Assembly: GCA_905160935.1 (NCBI GenBank)
Contig: CAJHZI010000478.1
Coordinates: forward strand, 1,440,001-1,504,000
Length of the DNA: 64,000 nt
Direction of reading: 5' to 3'
Source of the DNA: Enchytraeus crypticus
Taxonomy: Eukaryota; Annelida; Clitellata; Enchytraeida; Enchytraeidae
Shown here piece after piece: positions 41,260 to 52,724 of this stretch. The stretch's first letter is position 1. Each line of letters starts with the position of its first letter. The translations under genes were made by a program, and so were the position numbers. The notes under the pieces are model-generated. The model saw only the letters and a program-made list of their open reading frames with translations. It searched no databases and was not told the DNA's origin.

Positions 41260-42240
41260 GACTGCTCTATGATTAACTATATCAGCTATTATCAACTAAA
41301 TGTGGGCCTATTACGATAAACAAATACTCGTATTAATTTAACACACCGATTTTAGACATTTTGGTTATAATAATTTAGTTTAATTTTAGACTTAAATTGT
41401 ATTGAAATTAGTTTTAAGGTTATCTTTTTCAATTATGTATTTTTAATTTTCGTTATACCTTCTGATATTCTTTTCGTCAAGCCACTAATTAAATTGTTGC
41501 GATGTTATGGGATTATCGAAAAGGTCATTAGTCCGCAGGGCTTTTATACAAGAAGAAAAGTTCATAGGTCAATTATCTATTACAATTAATTATTGTCTAT
41601 TAGAAATTTCCCTTCTCTAATCTCACTTTCATTTCTATCTTGATCTCACTCTCTTTGAAGTAGGCACCTACTATTCACACTTTCTTTTCATTCTTGATCC
41701 ACGCTGATACTTCGGTCATTGTATTGTTAAAATCGCTTATTTTGGCATGCAAATTGTCTTAACATTGTGTTTTTCAACATCATTCAGAAATAAATACTTA
41801 ATGGCTCAATATTTAGCGAAAATACAAACAGTCCTAGCATAAATTAAGCATTATCCATTCACTATCGACAGCATCATCGACGTTTTATAAAACTGTCTAT
41901 AAATATTAAGATAAAGTAAGATAGTGAGTGTACCGTAGACAAGGATATTTTAGGCGTTAGGATATCGGATGACTTAAATGCCTGAATACCCAAAACAAAC
42001 CTAAAATCATCCCCCCTTTAAAGTGGACTTGGTCAACCCAAAACAACCCAACTCATCATTTACTAGACCAGACCCTCCATATAAAGTTCAAATCATAGCC
42101 CAACCCAATCCTTGGCCTTATCGGGCCGCAATTTAAACATGCTACTCTAACTTTAAACCTACTACTCTTTTAAACATCCTTACGTTATTTTTACGTTTAT
42201 ATTTTTCTTTTATCATTATAAAATCAGTGGCACAACCCTA
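41260..42240. other. gene B intron 2, no feature seen
   Basis: About 1 kb of AT-rich sequence. No exon or repeat family recognised. Confidence 0.45.
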
Positions 42241-42252
42241 CAAGAATAGTAG

Positions 42253-42292
42253 GGAGTGCTAAACAATTATATATATAATTGTTTAGCACTCC
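42253..42292. repeat. 40-bp perfect palindrome
   Basis: 42253-42272 is the exact reverse complement of 42273-42292, with no spacer. The arms start GGAGTGCTAAAC and meet in ATATAT. Confidence 0.92.
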
Positions 42293-42624
42293 GAGAGTTT
42301 GGCTACAGAAACTCGTGTCTCATTAACTTAATCTATAGCCCATTGCTACCAATAACAATTCATATACCCACATTTTAGTCTGGAACATAGGAATAAAATA
42401 TTTGTTTTTGAGGGGCTAACTTTTGGTTGCGGAAAAAAAGTAAAGAGGTGAAGGGGAGGGGCAAGGGAATGATGGGGTGAGGTGGGCCAACTCACCTGTG
42501 GAGAAATCCGGTGGATTTTCTGAGCATCTCCTAACGGATACAACTATAGAGAGAAATATTTATCTTTATTGAATTTTCACTAGTAAGCCTCTTCGATTGC
42601 ATATCGTCATGACATCAATACATT

Positions 42625-42760
42625 ATCATCATCATCATCATCATCTTCCCTTGAATCCCAGTTTAACTAGGGTCGGGATACGAACAGACTGTCTCAAATC
42701 CTCCCAGTCCTACTTTTTATCATCAGTCAATCCCATTTTTGAGACTTCTATTCGCTTAAA
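42625..42760 (-). mobile_element. GAT-tailed LINE/SINE 3' end, minus strand
   Basis: (ATC)n, then CTTGAATCCCAGTTTAACTA, GGGTCGGGATACGAACAGAC and GTCTCAAATCCTCCCAGTCC. Reverse orientation of the 62.5-kb copy. Confidence 0.7.
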
Positions 42761-42782
42761 TGACATCAATACGATAAACCTG

Positions 42783-42855
42783 GTAAAGCTAAGGCTAACG
42801 TCAGTTTCCTCACTCGAAAGCGATGTCAGTGACGGGCGAGCCCAGGATTTATTTT
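42783..42855 (-). mobile_element. tRNA-derived SINE, family 1 (3' half)
   Basis: GGTAAAGCTAAGGCTAACGT, CACTCGAAAGCGATGTCAGT and GACGGGCGAGCCCAGGATTT on the + strand, i.e. the minus-strand SINE tail up to the B box. The head is missing. Confidence 0.8.
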
Positions 42856-43299
42856 ATAATCATAAAATACTCATGATCATAATAACTATCAGACTGAACA
42901 ATCGACAGTTCTTAACTAAAATTAAACAACAGCTCATGCGAGGTGTGAGTTGCAGATACCTAGAACCTGTTAAGTACTTAAATGGGTAAACATAGAAACG
43001 TTTTATGTTAAAACGTGTTAAGTTTAGACAGAAAATATTTTAAATTTTCCGATTCATGAAGTAAATCAAATATAAACTGGTCGAAGCCTTGGAAAGCCTA
43101 ATTTGGTACAGAAATTACGTCCATACAGCTTACTGTTTGTTATTGACATTACGATTTTAATAGGGTAGATTGTCAAAAATAAACTTTGTTTAGTGATGAG
43201 AAATTGCTAAAGCGATGAATTTAGTATGAAATGCATGTTCTTTGAAAATCTACACTTATTTTTCTTTGACTCCAGAGAGCGCAAAGTCGACAATAGTTG

Positions 43300-44050
43300 G
43301 CCTTTTTTAGTATACATTATTATACACCATACGGCAAAACAGCTACTTGTATTATTATTGCTATTATTATTGCTATTATTGATAATAATGAAGCTAAGGC
43401 GATAAAGGCAACTAGCCTACTTCGAGAGAAACTAGTTCATACAACAATGGTGGTAGTAATGGCTAATGATTCCAAATTCATTTCCTATCCATTTCAAATG
43501 GAAATCAGGACAAAAATCTCTGTACATCTGCAGCTAGTAGCAATGGCTTCTCTGCAAAAGAATACATTACTATAATGGAAGAACCTAATTATATCCACCT
43601 AGGCCACATGGCTCCTCAGAATGGATCTTCAACATATACAGAGGATGCTATTATAGATTTTTTAATAATAATGGTATATCGCCAAGTAATATGCTGGCTG
43701 TTGTATCTGATGGAACAACTTAGCTGGAGGAAATGGCGATGTCAGTAAGTTATTCGACCGCTTATCAACATGTGCGGGTGTTCGAAACCTGGAATCGCCC
43801 GTCACTGACATCTCTTTTGAGTGAGGAAGCTGACGTTAAAATTAACTTTACCAGCTTTAGCAATACGAACTTTGGGCGCAATGAGAACTCTGGCTTCAAC
43901 AAAGGTACCATGAGGCTGTTGGAATGACATATGGATCTGCCCGGGCAATGGCTCATTTGCCCATTTCAATGACTCCCCGGAGGCATCTCTTACCACACTT
44001 AGATAGTTCAACAACCCATGTCCACCTATGATGTTCTTATCTAATTGATT
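43300..44050 (+). mobile_element. transposase-like gene fragment, split by a SINE
   Basis: Broken frames read EEPNYIHLGHMAPQNGSS, EDAIIDF, SPSNMLAVVSDGTT and, after a SINE, TGFNKGTMRLLE, LPGQWLICPF and LPGGISYHT. The order YlGH...AI.DF...DGT.NTG..GGi..lE..l..PLQW.IC resembles a transposase-derived family widespread in invertebrates (hAT-like or related DDE type, not certain). Stops and shifts show it is dead. Confidence 0.45.
43733..43862 (+). mobile_element. tRNA-derived SINE, family 1
   Basis: GGCGATGTCAGTAAGTTATT (A-box region), GGTGTTCGAAACCTGG (B-box region), CGCCCGTCACTGACATC, GTGAGGAAGCTGACGTTAA and a CTTTACCAGC tail. Inserted into the transposase-like fragment. Confidence 0.85.
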
Positions 44051-44124
44051 TTTGGAGTGCTCTTGATTGAACGAAAAAGAAGACTCTAAAAATGAATAAT
44101 TTGTCTTGCCATTTAGCAGAACAC

Positions 44125-44126
<2 letters not shown>

Positions 44127-44184
<58 letters not shown>

Positions 44185-44185
44185 A
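44127..44185. repeat. (GA)n microsatellite
   Basis: About 28 GA units. The RERERE frame is an artefact. It lies immediately downstream of gene B exon 2, in intron 2. Confidence 0.9.
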
Positions 44186-44237
44186 AAGAGTAAGAGCGAT
44201 AGAAATAGAGAGAAATAGAGAGAGAGTGAGAACTTAC

Positions 44238-44374
44238 CATACAACTTCTCCAGTTTCGTCTATTGATTTATTTCTTGGTTCCCCTTTTAGTTTCATATTT
44301 GTGGACTTTTCTATGAAGTTCGATGACATGGGTGATTCAGGACGTTTAGAATTAGGTGTCATTGCTCCGTTTTT
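44238..44374 (-). CDS. gene B, exon 2 (137 bp)
   Basis: The acceptor TATTGTAAAATCAG (start 44374) and donor TATG/GTAAGT (end 44238) bound an open frame KNGAMTPNSKRPESPMSS, FIEKSTNMKLKGEPRNKS and IDETGEVV. Its phase-2 exit fits the alternative acceptor of exon 3. The peptide is polar and probably disordered. If exon 3 instead uses the ATG at 40825, this exon belongs to another transcript. An internal ATG (GAGCAATGACA) could be a start. Confidence 0.5.
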
Positions 44375-44914
44375 CTGATTTTACAATAATTGAATTAATT
44401 AGGACTAATTAAATAGGCCCATACAACTAGCAAAACATTGTTCGCAAAGAGCTGAACCGTTTTAAACGGATACATGCAGTACTGAAGTTCTGATACAACT
44501 AACTAGCTTGAGCTGATTTGTACACACTTTAAATGGAGACGTGTATAATATTAATGGCCTGTGGTGAAAGGAGAAGTCGTATTATCTACTTATTAATCAA
44601 TAAAGAAATCTTACAGAATAAGCGCCGCATTATGCCGTATTATTATGTCAGCTAATATTCTGAGTTGAAGTTAAGGAATTTATTAGGAAAATTGCATTTT
44701 AAGAATCTTTTACTGAGTTTAAAGTAACTGATCTTATTCAAGTGCGTATGTCTAAAATATTTGCTGCTTTATGAAGTCAGCAACTTGGCTATTTACATGC
44801 ACTGGTAGGCCATATAAAATTAACTAGAGCAGTAGGTGTGCATAGTCCGACATGCAGGATGATATTCATGCATCTACATCATAGATAGACCCCTACTGTA
44901 TGCAAGTACGAATA

Positions 44915-45115
44915 TATATGCAGTATATATATATATTGATATATATATATATAGACATGGACATATATATATATAATATATATACATGTAAGCTGATATA
45001 TATATATGTAATATATATATATATATACATGTATATTGTATGTATATATATAATATATATACATGTATATATATAATATATATATATACATGTATATATA
45101 TATATAATTATATAG
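44915..45115. repeat. (TA)n microsatellites with TATACATGTATA interruptions
   Basis: Alternating TA tracts repeatedly interrupted by ACATGTA. Strongly self-complementary. Confidence 0.85.
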
Positions 45116-45621
45116 CATACAATATTAACATCTCTGACCTTAGAACATATCATATCATCATCTCTTAGCTTAGATTACGAAGACGAGGAATTAAATGCTT
45201 GCTAATTTTTGACATTCTGATAATTATGAATTTTGTTATCTCACATGAGCACCAGAAACCTCTCTCTATTTGTGGTCGAAGATTACATCAAGAAACTCCA
45301 TAAACAATCTAAATTAACTTCAGAAAAATGCTGTCAGCAACTAAGATCGGTTGTCGTAACAATTAGCGCCAACCTTAGCATTCTGCACATGAAGCTTATC
45401 AAAATGAAGAAAACGCAACAACGACAATAAACTGATAGCCTACATTTTAAATGTAATTGAATTTTTTCAACATTTTTTGGAAATGCTGCACTCATTCAGG
45501 CTTTCAACCTTTTCACTAATCGATCGCCTCATAGGCGTTTGCCAGTCCGAACTCAGACTCTGAGACTTCTACCTATACCAGACCTTCTCTCAACTCAGAG
45601 AAGTCGCGTACTTGCTTCTAG

Positions 45622-45768
45622 TAAAGGCTGACAAAGCTAAGGTTAACGTTAGTTTCCTCACTCGAAACGATATCAGTGACGGGCGAGCCGAGGATTTGAA
45701 CCCCGCACATACTGATCCGCTGTCGAATATCTTACCGACGTCGCCACTGGATGGACCCAGTGGCGACG
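45622..45768 (-). mobile_element. tRNA-derived SINE, family 1 with a folded-back 5' end
   Basis: The minus strand carries the SINE from its 5' head to the tail (GCTGACAAAGCTAAGGTTAA at the left on the + strand). At its 5' end, 45739-45750 pairs exactly with 45757-45768 (CGTCGCCACTGG), so the head is mirrored, as in the 27.95-kb copy. Confidence 0.85.
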
Positions 45769-46004
45769 AAGTGGAATACGTCTGTGTTTTTGGGCAGAAG
45801 GAAATAAGTCCAAACCTGAATACGAACATAATAGTTCTGCATTAGAATTTGTAAAATATTTTTGTTATTTTCCAAATATACGCGTATCGGCATGTGTGTT
45901 GAAAGCGATGCAATTTTCTCGTCTAAGGGAGCTATGGATAGTCCCAAATGTACCTTGGTAAAGTCATATAATATAAAATATGTAGACAATTTAAGATATC
46001 CAGA

Positions 46005-46008
<4 letters not shown>

Positions 46009-46078
<70 letters not shown>
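46009..46078. repeat. (TA)n microsatellite
   Basis: Uninterrupted alternating TA of about 66 bases. Confidence 0.92.
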
Positions 46079-46079
<1 letters not shown>

Positions 46080-46082
<3 letters not shown>

Positions 46083-46790
46083 AATAATTTGAAATACATT
46101 ACCCGATTCGATGATAATCAAATTAAGGTATTCAGATTTGAACAGAATTCGCAACCCTTTGTCAAACAGGACTGATTTGCAAAAGATAAGATTACAAAAG
46201 ATTAAGCTTTAAGCAATGATGCTAATTAAATTTAAAGTTATTCTATAGTAAGCTATATAATTAATATTTGAATTGCCAAAGCTTCAGAGATGACATTGCT
46301 GCGTTCATTACGGAGGTCTAACTTAATGCTCTCTGATACTTGAATTTATAGTCTACATACTTTCCAGGAAGGAAATTGTTATACGCAACAATGCAACTTT
46401 CCACACTTTAGGCGTGTTTACTTTTACTATTAACGTTTAGGTTATATCGCTATTTGCATGTACAATAGCTCATTGTCAGCGGGTATCGATAACGAAGATA
46501 GGATTATGATTAAATATAGTTTAAACAAGTAGATGACAGCGTTATATCTATATTTTATATCATTAATGAAAAATTCCCACTTGTTACACCCAGCTACTTT
46601 CTAGACCTTTTCGCTACTTAGGGCCTAGATCTTTAACAAACGGCCTTTATTTTATCCGTCGTATGTGTAAATATGACTTCAGCGCCTAGTTTTTAACATG
46701 TATATATCTGACCCGAAGTAGGTCTCTGCAAATTCCTTAGGAAAGGCGGGGATTGTTATGTTGTCTGCGCTTTATTACCCAGCGTACAGG
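46080..46790. other. no feature seen
   Basis: AT-rich sequence without recognised exon or repeat. Confidence 0.45.
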
Positions 46791-46794
46791 TAGG

Positions 46795-47245
46795 GGAGAG
46801 TATGCACCCATGATCCCTAAGCACCCTTGATCCCAGGGGGCTATTTTGATTTAAGCTTGAAAGAAGAATTATATCCTAGTGTTATCTTATTCTTTTTTTA
46901 TATATACGACATAAAAGGAATCCTGATAATATTCTGAAATTTTTAGGTAAAAAATAATTTCACTTTTAATAAAGCTGTAGAAAAAAGTAACTAAAATTTA
47001 TTATTTTCGAACCCCACAGGGGCAGGAAATCGCGGGTTATTTCATGTTTACCAATTGATTAACAATAAATACCCATGTGCTTATATAACAGAGCAAAATA
47101 TTGCTCCTAACACTTGCCTTAGTAATAATATGCGCATTTAAGTGATAGTGCTGTAGTGAAGCACCCTTGATCCCATAATGCTATTGCACCCTTGATCCCT
47201 GGATCAAAGGTGCTTTGATACTGGGACCATGGGTGTAAGAACATT
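46795..47245. mobile_element. MITE-like element with subterminal inverted GCACCC(T/A)TGATCCC motifs
   Basis: The left end has GCACCCATGATCCC (46804) and AAGCACCCTTGATCCC (46819). The right end has GGATCAAAGGTGCTTT (47201) and GGGACCATGGGTG (47223), nearly their reverse complements in reverse order. Two further direct copies lie at 47160 and 47186. This is a non-autonomous DNA-transposon-like layout. The precise ends and target duplication are not resolved. Confidence 0.5.
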
Positions 47246-47344
47246 TTTCTTAACATATTTTAATGAATACATAGAAATAATGATATAATAGCAACGTAAT
47301 AATAATAATAATAATAATAATAGTGATACCACAGTGATAATAAT

Positions 47345-48110
47345 AGTATAAGAATAGGCCCAAGGTGTAGCTATTCATGCTCACCTTTAAGTATTCATGG
47401 AGTTGCAGTTAATTGGGTGGAATCTATTAAATACTTAGGAGTCACTATTTGTAAGGCAAAAAAATTTAAATGCCAATGGGAAGAATCAAAAGGGAAATTT
47501 TTTTAGAGCTGCTAACATCATTTTAGAAAGGCTGGGAACAAAAGCATCCGAAGATGTAATTCTTAATCTGATTGATAGTATTGGTGCATCAGCACTGCTT
47601 TATGGCACTGCTGCTGCCACCATGCGAGATTCAGACTTAAAGAGTATGAGTAGAGCATATGACAGTAACTTTTCGAAGATCTTTCATACGACTGACAAGG
47701 AAGTAATTATGTGGTGTCAATATTATTTTGGTTTTTGGCCTTTGAGTATCTTATATGAATACCATAGATATAATTTTTTAAACAATTAGTATTGGATGCC
47801 AAAATTATTAAAGGGATCGAATTAGATCATCCAGGTTATTTAGAAATTGAAAGTTTACAAAGGAAATGTAATATTTCGTTTGTTGATTCTGTTGCTAAAA
47901 TACGATTAAAATTTTGGATCTACGTTGACAAAATGCAACATATGGAATATTCTAATGAATAATTGAGTTGATTTGATTCTGTTTGTCACTTGTAAACTAC
48001 TAGGATTGCGTTGCTTAGCTGTACTTGTATGCAAAGTGTTGTTTCTTTTCGTTTATTTTTCTTTCTTTTTTCTATATCTTTGTTCGAAACTACCATATAT
48101 TGGTGAAATA
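47345..48110 (+). mobile_element. non-LTR retrotransposon, 3' part of ORF2
   Basis: NWVESIKYLGVTICKAKKF, then FRAANIILERLGTKASED, GASALLYGTAAATMRDSDLK, SRAYDSNFSKIFHTTDKE and YYFGFWPLSILYEYHRY form the post-RT C-terminal region of a LINE ORF2 different from the RTE-like and CR1-like families here. Frameshifts are present (a T8 run near 47502). It ends in an AATAAAGTCTATATAAGTC 3' UTR. Confidence 0.65.
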
Positions 48111-48139
48111 AAGTCTATATAAGTCTATATATATATATA

Positions 48140-49172
48140 TAAATTATACAATCAAATTAACTTATATACGCATATACCGATATAATAATGCATACATCAT
48201 ATTAACAACTTGGTTATTTATTATTGCAAAAGATCTTCTTACAATTGCTCCATATTTTCTATTTCACTGTGATTTTAAATCACTGGATTTCAGTAAATAT
48301 ATAAACCGAGTTTCAAGTAAGCTAGCCCATCAAAATCTTTATGCACGGATGATTACAGATGGGTCCAATCGTGAGATACAGTACAAATCGACTCACACAA
48401 ACAATTTCTAAAATTGTGTTGAAGACAAAGAAAAGGGATCCTAAACGGTGCCAGTCTGGTGATCAAACAACTGTCTGGCTAGATTATATAAAGCTATGGT
48501 TTGAAGAGATGTGTTTTCAACCCAATTCAGAAAGTGGAAATAGTAAAACTATTTCAGAGAGGAGAATATTAAAAAGAGTAATATAGGGATATGGTCCCTG
48601 ATGTCATCATTAACACGTTGAAGAAGAAACAAGATGAAAAGTGTACTAATGGTTACGTATGAATATTAATGATTAGAACGCAGATGAATTTGATTGGCTA
48701 GAGGGCTGGAGAGGACGCTAGATGAGACACTGAAAAGTTTACCTTTAGTTTTGGTGAGTCAGTTAACCGGAAGGATGACGTGTGAAGTTTGGACTCGGAA
48801 GCAGTGAAGAAAAGATGAGAAAACAATAAAATGAGACGCAGGAAAAGACGTAATGTTTAGAATATAGCAGAATGGAGCGGAAGGGAGCAGGTAACCGGGA
48901 AGTCGTGGTCAGGATCAGGATGCCGTAGGGGATGGGATGAATATATCGTCGGGTTTTGCAGACTAAGGGAGAGACAGAGAGAAAGAGATAGAAATAGAAT
49001 AAAAAGACACTAAGAGAGAGACCAATAGTGTAAGGTAGTTTATTAGTTTTATTTTAATTGAACCAATAACTGTTTAACTATTTATCGATATTAAAACGCA
49101 TTCTTAGTTTATATTGAGCACATTTAGTTGACTAATAATAGAATAGAAAACTCTTGAATAGCGCCAGCACAG
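48140..49172. other. no gene supported
   Basis: A 75-codon open frame at 48359-48586 (+) was considered but has no recognisable motif or splice support. The rest is AT-rich. Confidence 0.4.
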
Positions 49173-49406
49173 ATACAGCTAACAGTTAGTAACGTGACAG
49201 AGTCATCATCGGCAACGGCCAGCACCAAACCAATCAAGAAACAATATTCAGAACATTCATTCAGCATAAGTCAAAGAAAAGGCTCTACTATGCAACAAGA
49301 ACTAGTTCCCGTTACAACGAAAGATCACCTTACATCATCATCATCTTCAACCCAAGCGACTCCACACGCCCATATCCATACACCCAAACCACCACCTCGG
49401 TTATAG
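49173..49406 (+). CDS. candidate terminal exon, Ser/Thr-rich with proline-rich C-terminus
   Basis: After an acceptor-like GCGCCAGCACAG (ending 49172) an open frame runs 77 codons to TAG: IQLTVSNVTESSSATAST, then KKQYSEHSFSISQRKGST and a C-terminus HIHTPKPPPRL. Composition is clearly less AT-rich than the surroundings, and the end has a PxxP-type, SH3-ligand-like motif. No partner exon on the + strand was found, so this is a guess that it closes a gene or is a stray frame. Confidence 0.35.
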   Translation: MQLTVSNVTESSSATASTKPIKKQYSEHSFSISQRKGSTMQQELVPVTTKDHLTSSSSSTQATPHAHIHTPKPPPRL

Positions 49407-49727
49407 AACGCAAGAGACTATCAGAGGTAGAGAGTTTCAAACAGTAAGAAATGAAAATGAGTATCTCGTGATTTAGGTGAGATTATATGAAATTTTTAGC
49501 CGGTTGACGTTCTAAGAAAGAAATATCCATTGATACGGGATTTCGAAATCTTTCAAAATATAAGTGTTTTGAAAGATAGCAGAGCAATTTTATGTTTTTT
49601 TTATCCACATGACACCAGTGAAGATTTTTTTAAAATACGGAACTAGCGGTGGCCTGAAACTTTGATAAATTCATCTCTTTATAAAGATTTAGCTGAAGTA
49701 TTAAAGAGAAAAATACTTAATTCTGTA

Positions 49728-49763
<36 letters not shown>

Positions 49764-50160
49764 TTATTTTCTCTTCTATCACCAATGAAAGCAAATAATA
49801 GTTGTTAACTTAGCGATAGAACTCATCCTTACATACTCCCTCTTAAAACTATAAAAATAATGCAATCATAAGGATGTTTACAACGCTTAATATTTACATT
49901 TGTGACTATCATTACCAATCAATATTTGTCTTTATCATCACTAATTTTATTAGTAATATTGTCACAGCTATCCACCAATATAATTTATCATTATTGTTAA
50001 ATTGGAAAATTATCGTTAAACTTATCGCCCCATGACAATGTACAATTCACTGCTGAGTATAGAGCATATTTGTGTTTTATTTTTTGAATAAGCTTCACTA
50101 CATCACTTTAATGAAATGAATTCCATTGTTGTCTCTACTTTGTATTATAGTTATCGAATG
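49407..50160. other. no gene seen
   Basis: AT-rich, with a (TA)n tract at about 49732-49758. No exon or repeat family otherwise. Confidence 0.45.
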
Positions 50161-50164
50161 TCAG

Positions 50165-50345
50165 AAAAGTATAGTGATTAGAGTCCTAAAGTACTATCGC
50201 TAATTTTTACATATCATATCTAAGGTGAATTGAACTCTCGAGGGTTCGATTCCCGGCCGCGCTTATCTGAGAGTAAAATCTCGGACGTTCACAGGACAGG
50301 TTTCACGAGAACTACAGTAGTTTAAATATGTGCTAAATATTAAAC
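50165..50345 (+). mobile_element. tRNA-derived SINE, family 2
   Basis: Clear B box GGGTTCGATTCCC, followed by GGCCGCGCTTATCTGAGAG, AAATCTCGGACGTTCACAGG and ACAGGTTTCACG, then GTTTAAATATGTG. This is the best-preserved head of this family in the window. Confidence 0.8.
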
Positions 50346-50559
50346 TGTTTATAATACAAAAGTAAATATTACAAGCACATATGGCAATCAGTGATGACAG
50401 TATATATCGGGCTTAACGCTAAACTGTTACTTGCAAAGATATATTATGAAAAGCAAAGCACGTAACATAAGTTGTTAGCAATTTACTAGAGTTCAGCTTT
50501 AATTAATTGAATAATCTTTACATGTCTTAAGAAATTTCCCCTTTGTTATGCTCTGGTGG

Positions 50560-50812
50560 TGAGAAGAGTAGACAAACCGGTGACTGCACGTGACATAGAA
50601 GACGACTAAAGCACTAAGATCCAGACCAGCGTCAGAAAATATTCGGTTTGTGAGTGCCTTGACTCCAGAAATTGCTTCACAATGTTCTAAAACGAATTGA
50701 AGAGATTATAGGGGATTGACTGATGATATGGTACGGGAAAGAGAGACAAGTAAAAGCTCTATTTGTATACCAACTCTATCTAAATTTGAGATAAAGGTAA
50801 CAAGATGATGAT
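50560..50812 (+). mobile_element. GAT-tailed LINE 3' region
   Basis: AGAAGACGACTAAAGCACTA, CCAGAAATTGCTTCACAATG, GAGATTATAGGGGATTGAC, then ATACCAACTCTATCTAAATT and GATGATGATAG. Parallels 33.3-33.75 kb. Confidence 0.6.
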
Positions 50813-51355
50813 AGTTGTAAAAATAATACATTTAGGATGCACTGCCAATAAATAAAATGAATATTATAACGTTTACTTAAGTAAGTGTAAACAATTAAAT
50901 GAGTTATCCTAATTAATAAACTAAAATTGAGATATGGCTTACGAACTGGTTCAAATTGATTTCACCATTACCTGTTTAGTCACCTTTTACGACACATTCA
51001 CGCAGTTTACAGTTGATCCTTCATGCAGTAACTAGACTGTGGCAGTGACTAGAAAATGGGGATATTCCAATGTAATGTTTGTTTAGCTAACACTATTTAT
51101 AAGCAAATAAGAACCGAAAAGAATTAGCCAGACTTCATATGGACTTTCGACTGCCAGACTCTTCATACTTCTGATGATGTTAGATATATTTGATATTAAT
51201 TAACGAAATAATGGCTCTAAAGTCAGTAAAGTGAGTTTAGCAAACACAATAAAATAAACGTCATTACATGTATAGAAATAGTTATCTTCTTATCTATATC
51301 AATATTTACTCATCCTAAAACGGTAAATAAGTAAGATATATGTTAAAAAATTGCG

Positions 51356-52445
51356 ATGACTTCAGAATATAATAGACTATATTGGACGTTCGCATTCACA
51401 TGTTGTATCAAAAGTGCGTCACTTGACAAGAAACGAGAAGAAAGTAGAAATAAAAAGATAGGTGTTAATAAGGAATATGTGATATTATGTGGAAATAAAG
51501 ACAGAAATAGAAATTCAGCAGAGAGATGGATAGAATTTCTGGAAGGTTTTTATGACGATGATAGACAGACAACTGCAGTATACTAGAAATCAAACGAGTA
51601 TTTTGTGGTATAATATAATCATAGGGGCCAGCTATTATGCAAATTAAATATTAAAAATGTTACAGAAATAAAAAAGAAAAGGCAACAGGAATTGATGAAG
51701 TGTCAGTAGATTTTTAAAATTATATGGAGAATCACTGAGAAGACGCGTGCTATTAGGCATTATTGTGCATAGTAACGGTATATGGATAGGGTACTCTACC
51801 ATATTAGTTAATAATTATCCCTATTGGCCCACATGCATAAAAAAGAAAACCCTGCGGAATTATAGGATCACAGAACGATAAGTCTACCATCGCATAGATC
51901 AATAAGCTTATCAACATATTAAAGAAAAATTAATAAATTTAGTAACAATTAAAATAATAAATAAGTCAAAATTTGGATTTAGAAAAAGATATGACACAAC
52001 GAAATTAATTAACGAATTTTATATAACCCAAAAGGCAATTATCAAAGTTTTACAGGAGTTATGGAAAGAAGTGGAATAGGACTGGGAGTAAGGCAAGATT
52101 GCTGCATGTCACCATTTTTTTCAGTTAGCATTCACACAAAGGTATCCATGATGGACGCAATGAATATCATTGAAGAATGAACACAAAATTGAAGCTAATC
52201 TGATATAATGATGTAAGGTTTACTTATAAACAATATATAAGTAGGCCTTCAGAAATACGTGGATTACCTGAACATTATAGCTTGAATTAACCGTTGGTTG
52301 TTGGAGGTTAACTTAAAGTCTGGAATGAAAATCAGTTTCAAGAGGACGAAAGTGTTGTTAGTGTCTAGAAAAGGAGAAGTCCATGTATACGTGGTACGAA
52401 GTTAGAGCAAGTAATGAGATTTACTACACAGGGTAGACGAAGTTA
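51356..52445 (+). mobile_element. RTE-like LINE, decayed
   Basis: Begins with RNSAERWIEFLEGFYDDD (the linker before the RT), followed by a short-gapped KKKATGIDEVSVDF-like motif, an FGFRKRYDTTK-like motif and a GLGVRQDCCMSPFF-like piece. Multiple stops and indels. Inactive. Confidence 0.65.
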
Positions 52446-52459
52446 TCCCTCTCTCTATC

Positions 52460-52585
52460 TCTCTCAGTGCACTGCCCAATGACAGGACCATAGTTTACAA
52501 CGCCTCCACTCTTTTCTGTTTTCCATGATCCTCTTCATATCCACTTTCGAGTAGATCTTTGAATAATCTAACATTCCTTTTGATA
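52460..52585 (-). mobile_element. RTE-like LINE, 3' end (minus strand)
   Basis: The reverse complement of the standard 3' end: CAGTGCACTGCCCAATGACA, CCATAGTTTACAACGCCTCC and TCTTCATATCCACTTTCGAG on the + strand. Confidence 0.75.
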
Positions 52586-52724
52586 TATCCTACCATTGTT
52601 CTGGGTGATTTTGCTTATGAAGGAGTGGGTCCCAGATGCCTTCCTCAGCTACGACTAACAATAGCTGAGCAGGAACGTTATTTCCTGAGAACTCCATCAT
52701 GGGTACCTAAACAATGGCATATAT

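Noticed and set aside
45233..45430. 65-codon + frame (MLSHMSTRNLSLFVVED...)
   Set aside because: No recognisable motif, neighbours or splice support. Near a SINE and AT repeats.
48359..48586. 75-codon + frame (MGPIVRYSTNRLTQ...)
   Set aside because: Mildly coding-like composition, but no motif, acceptor or donor. Could be decayed transposon.
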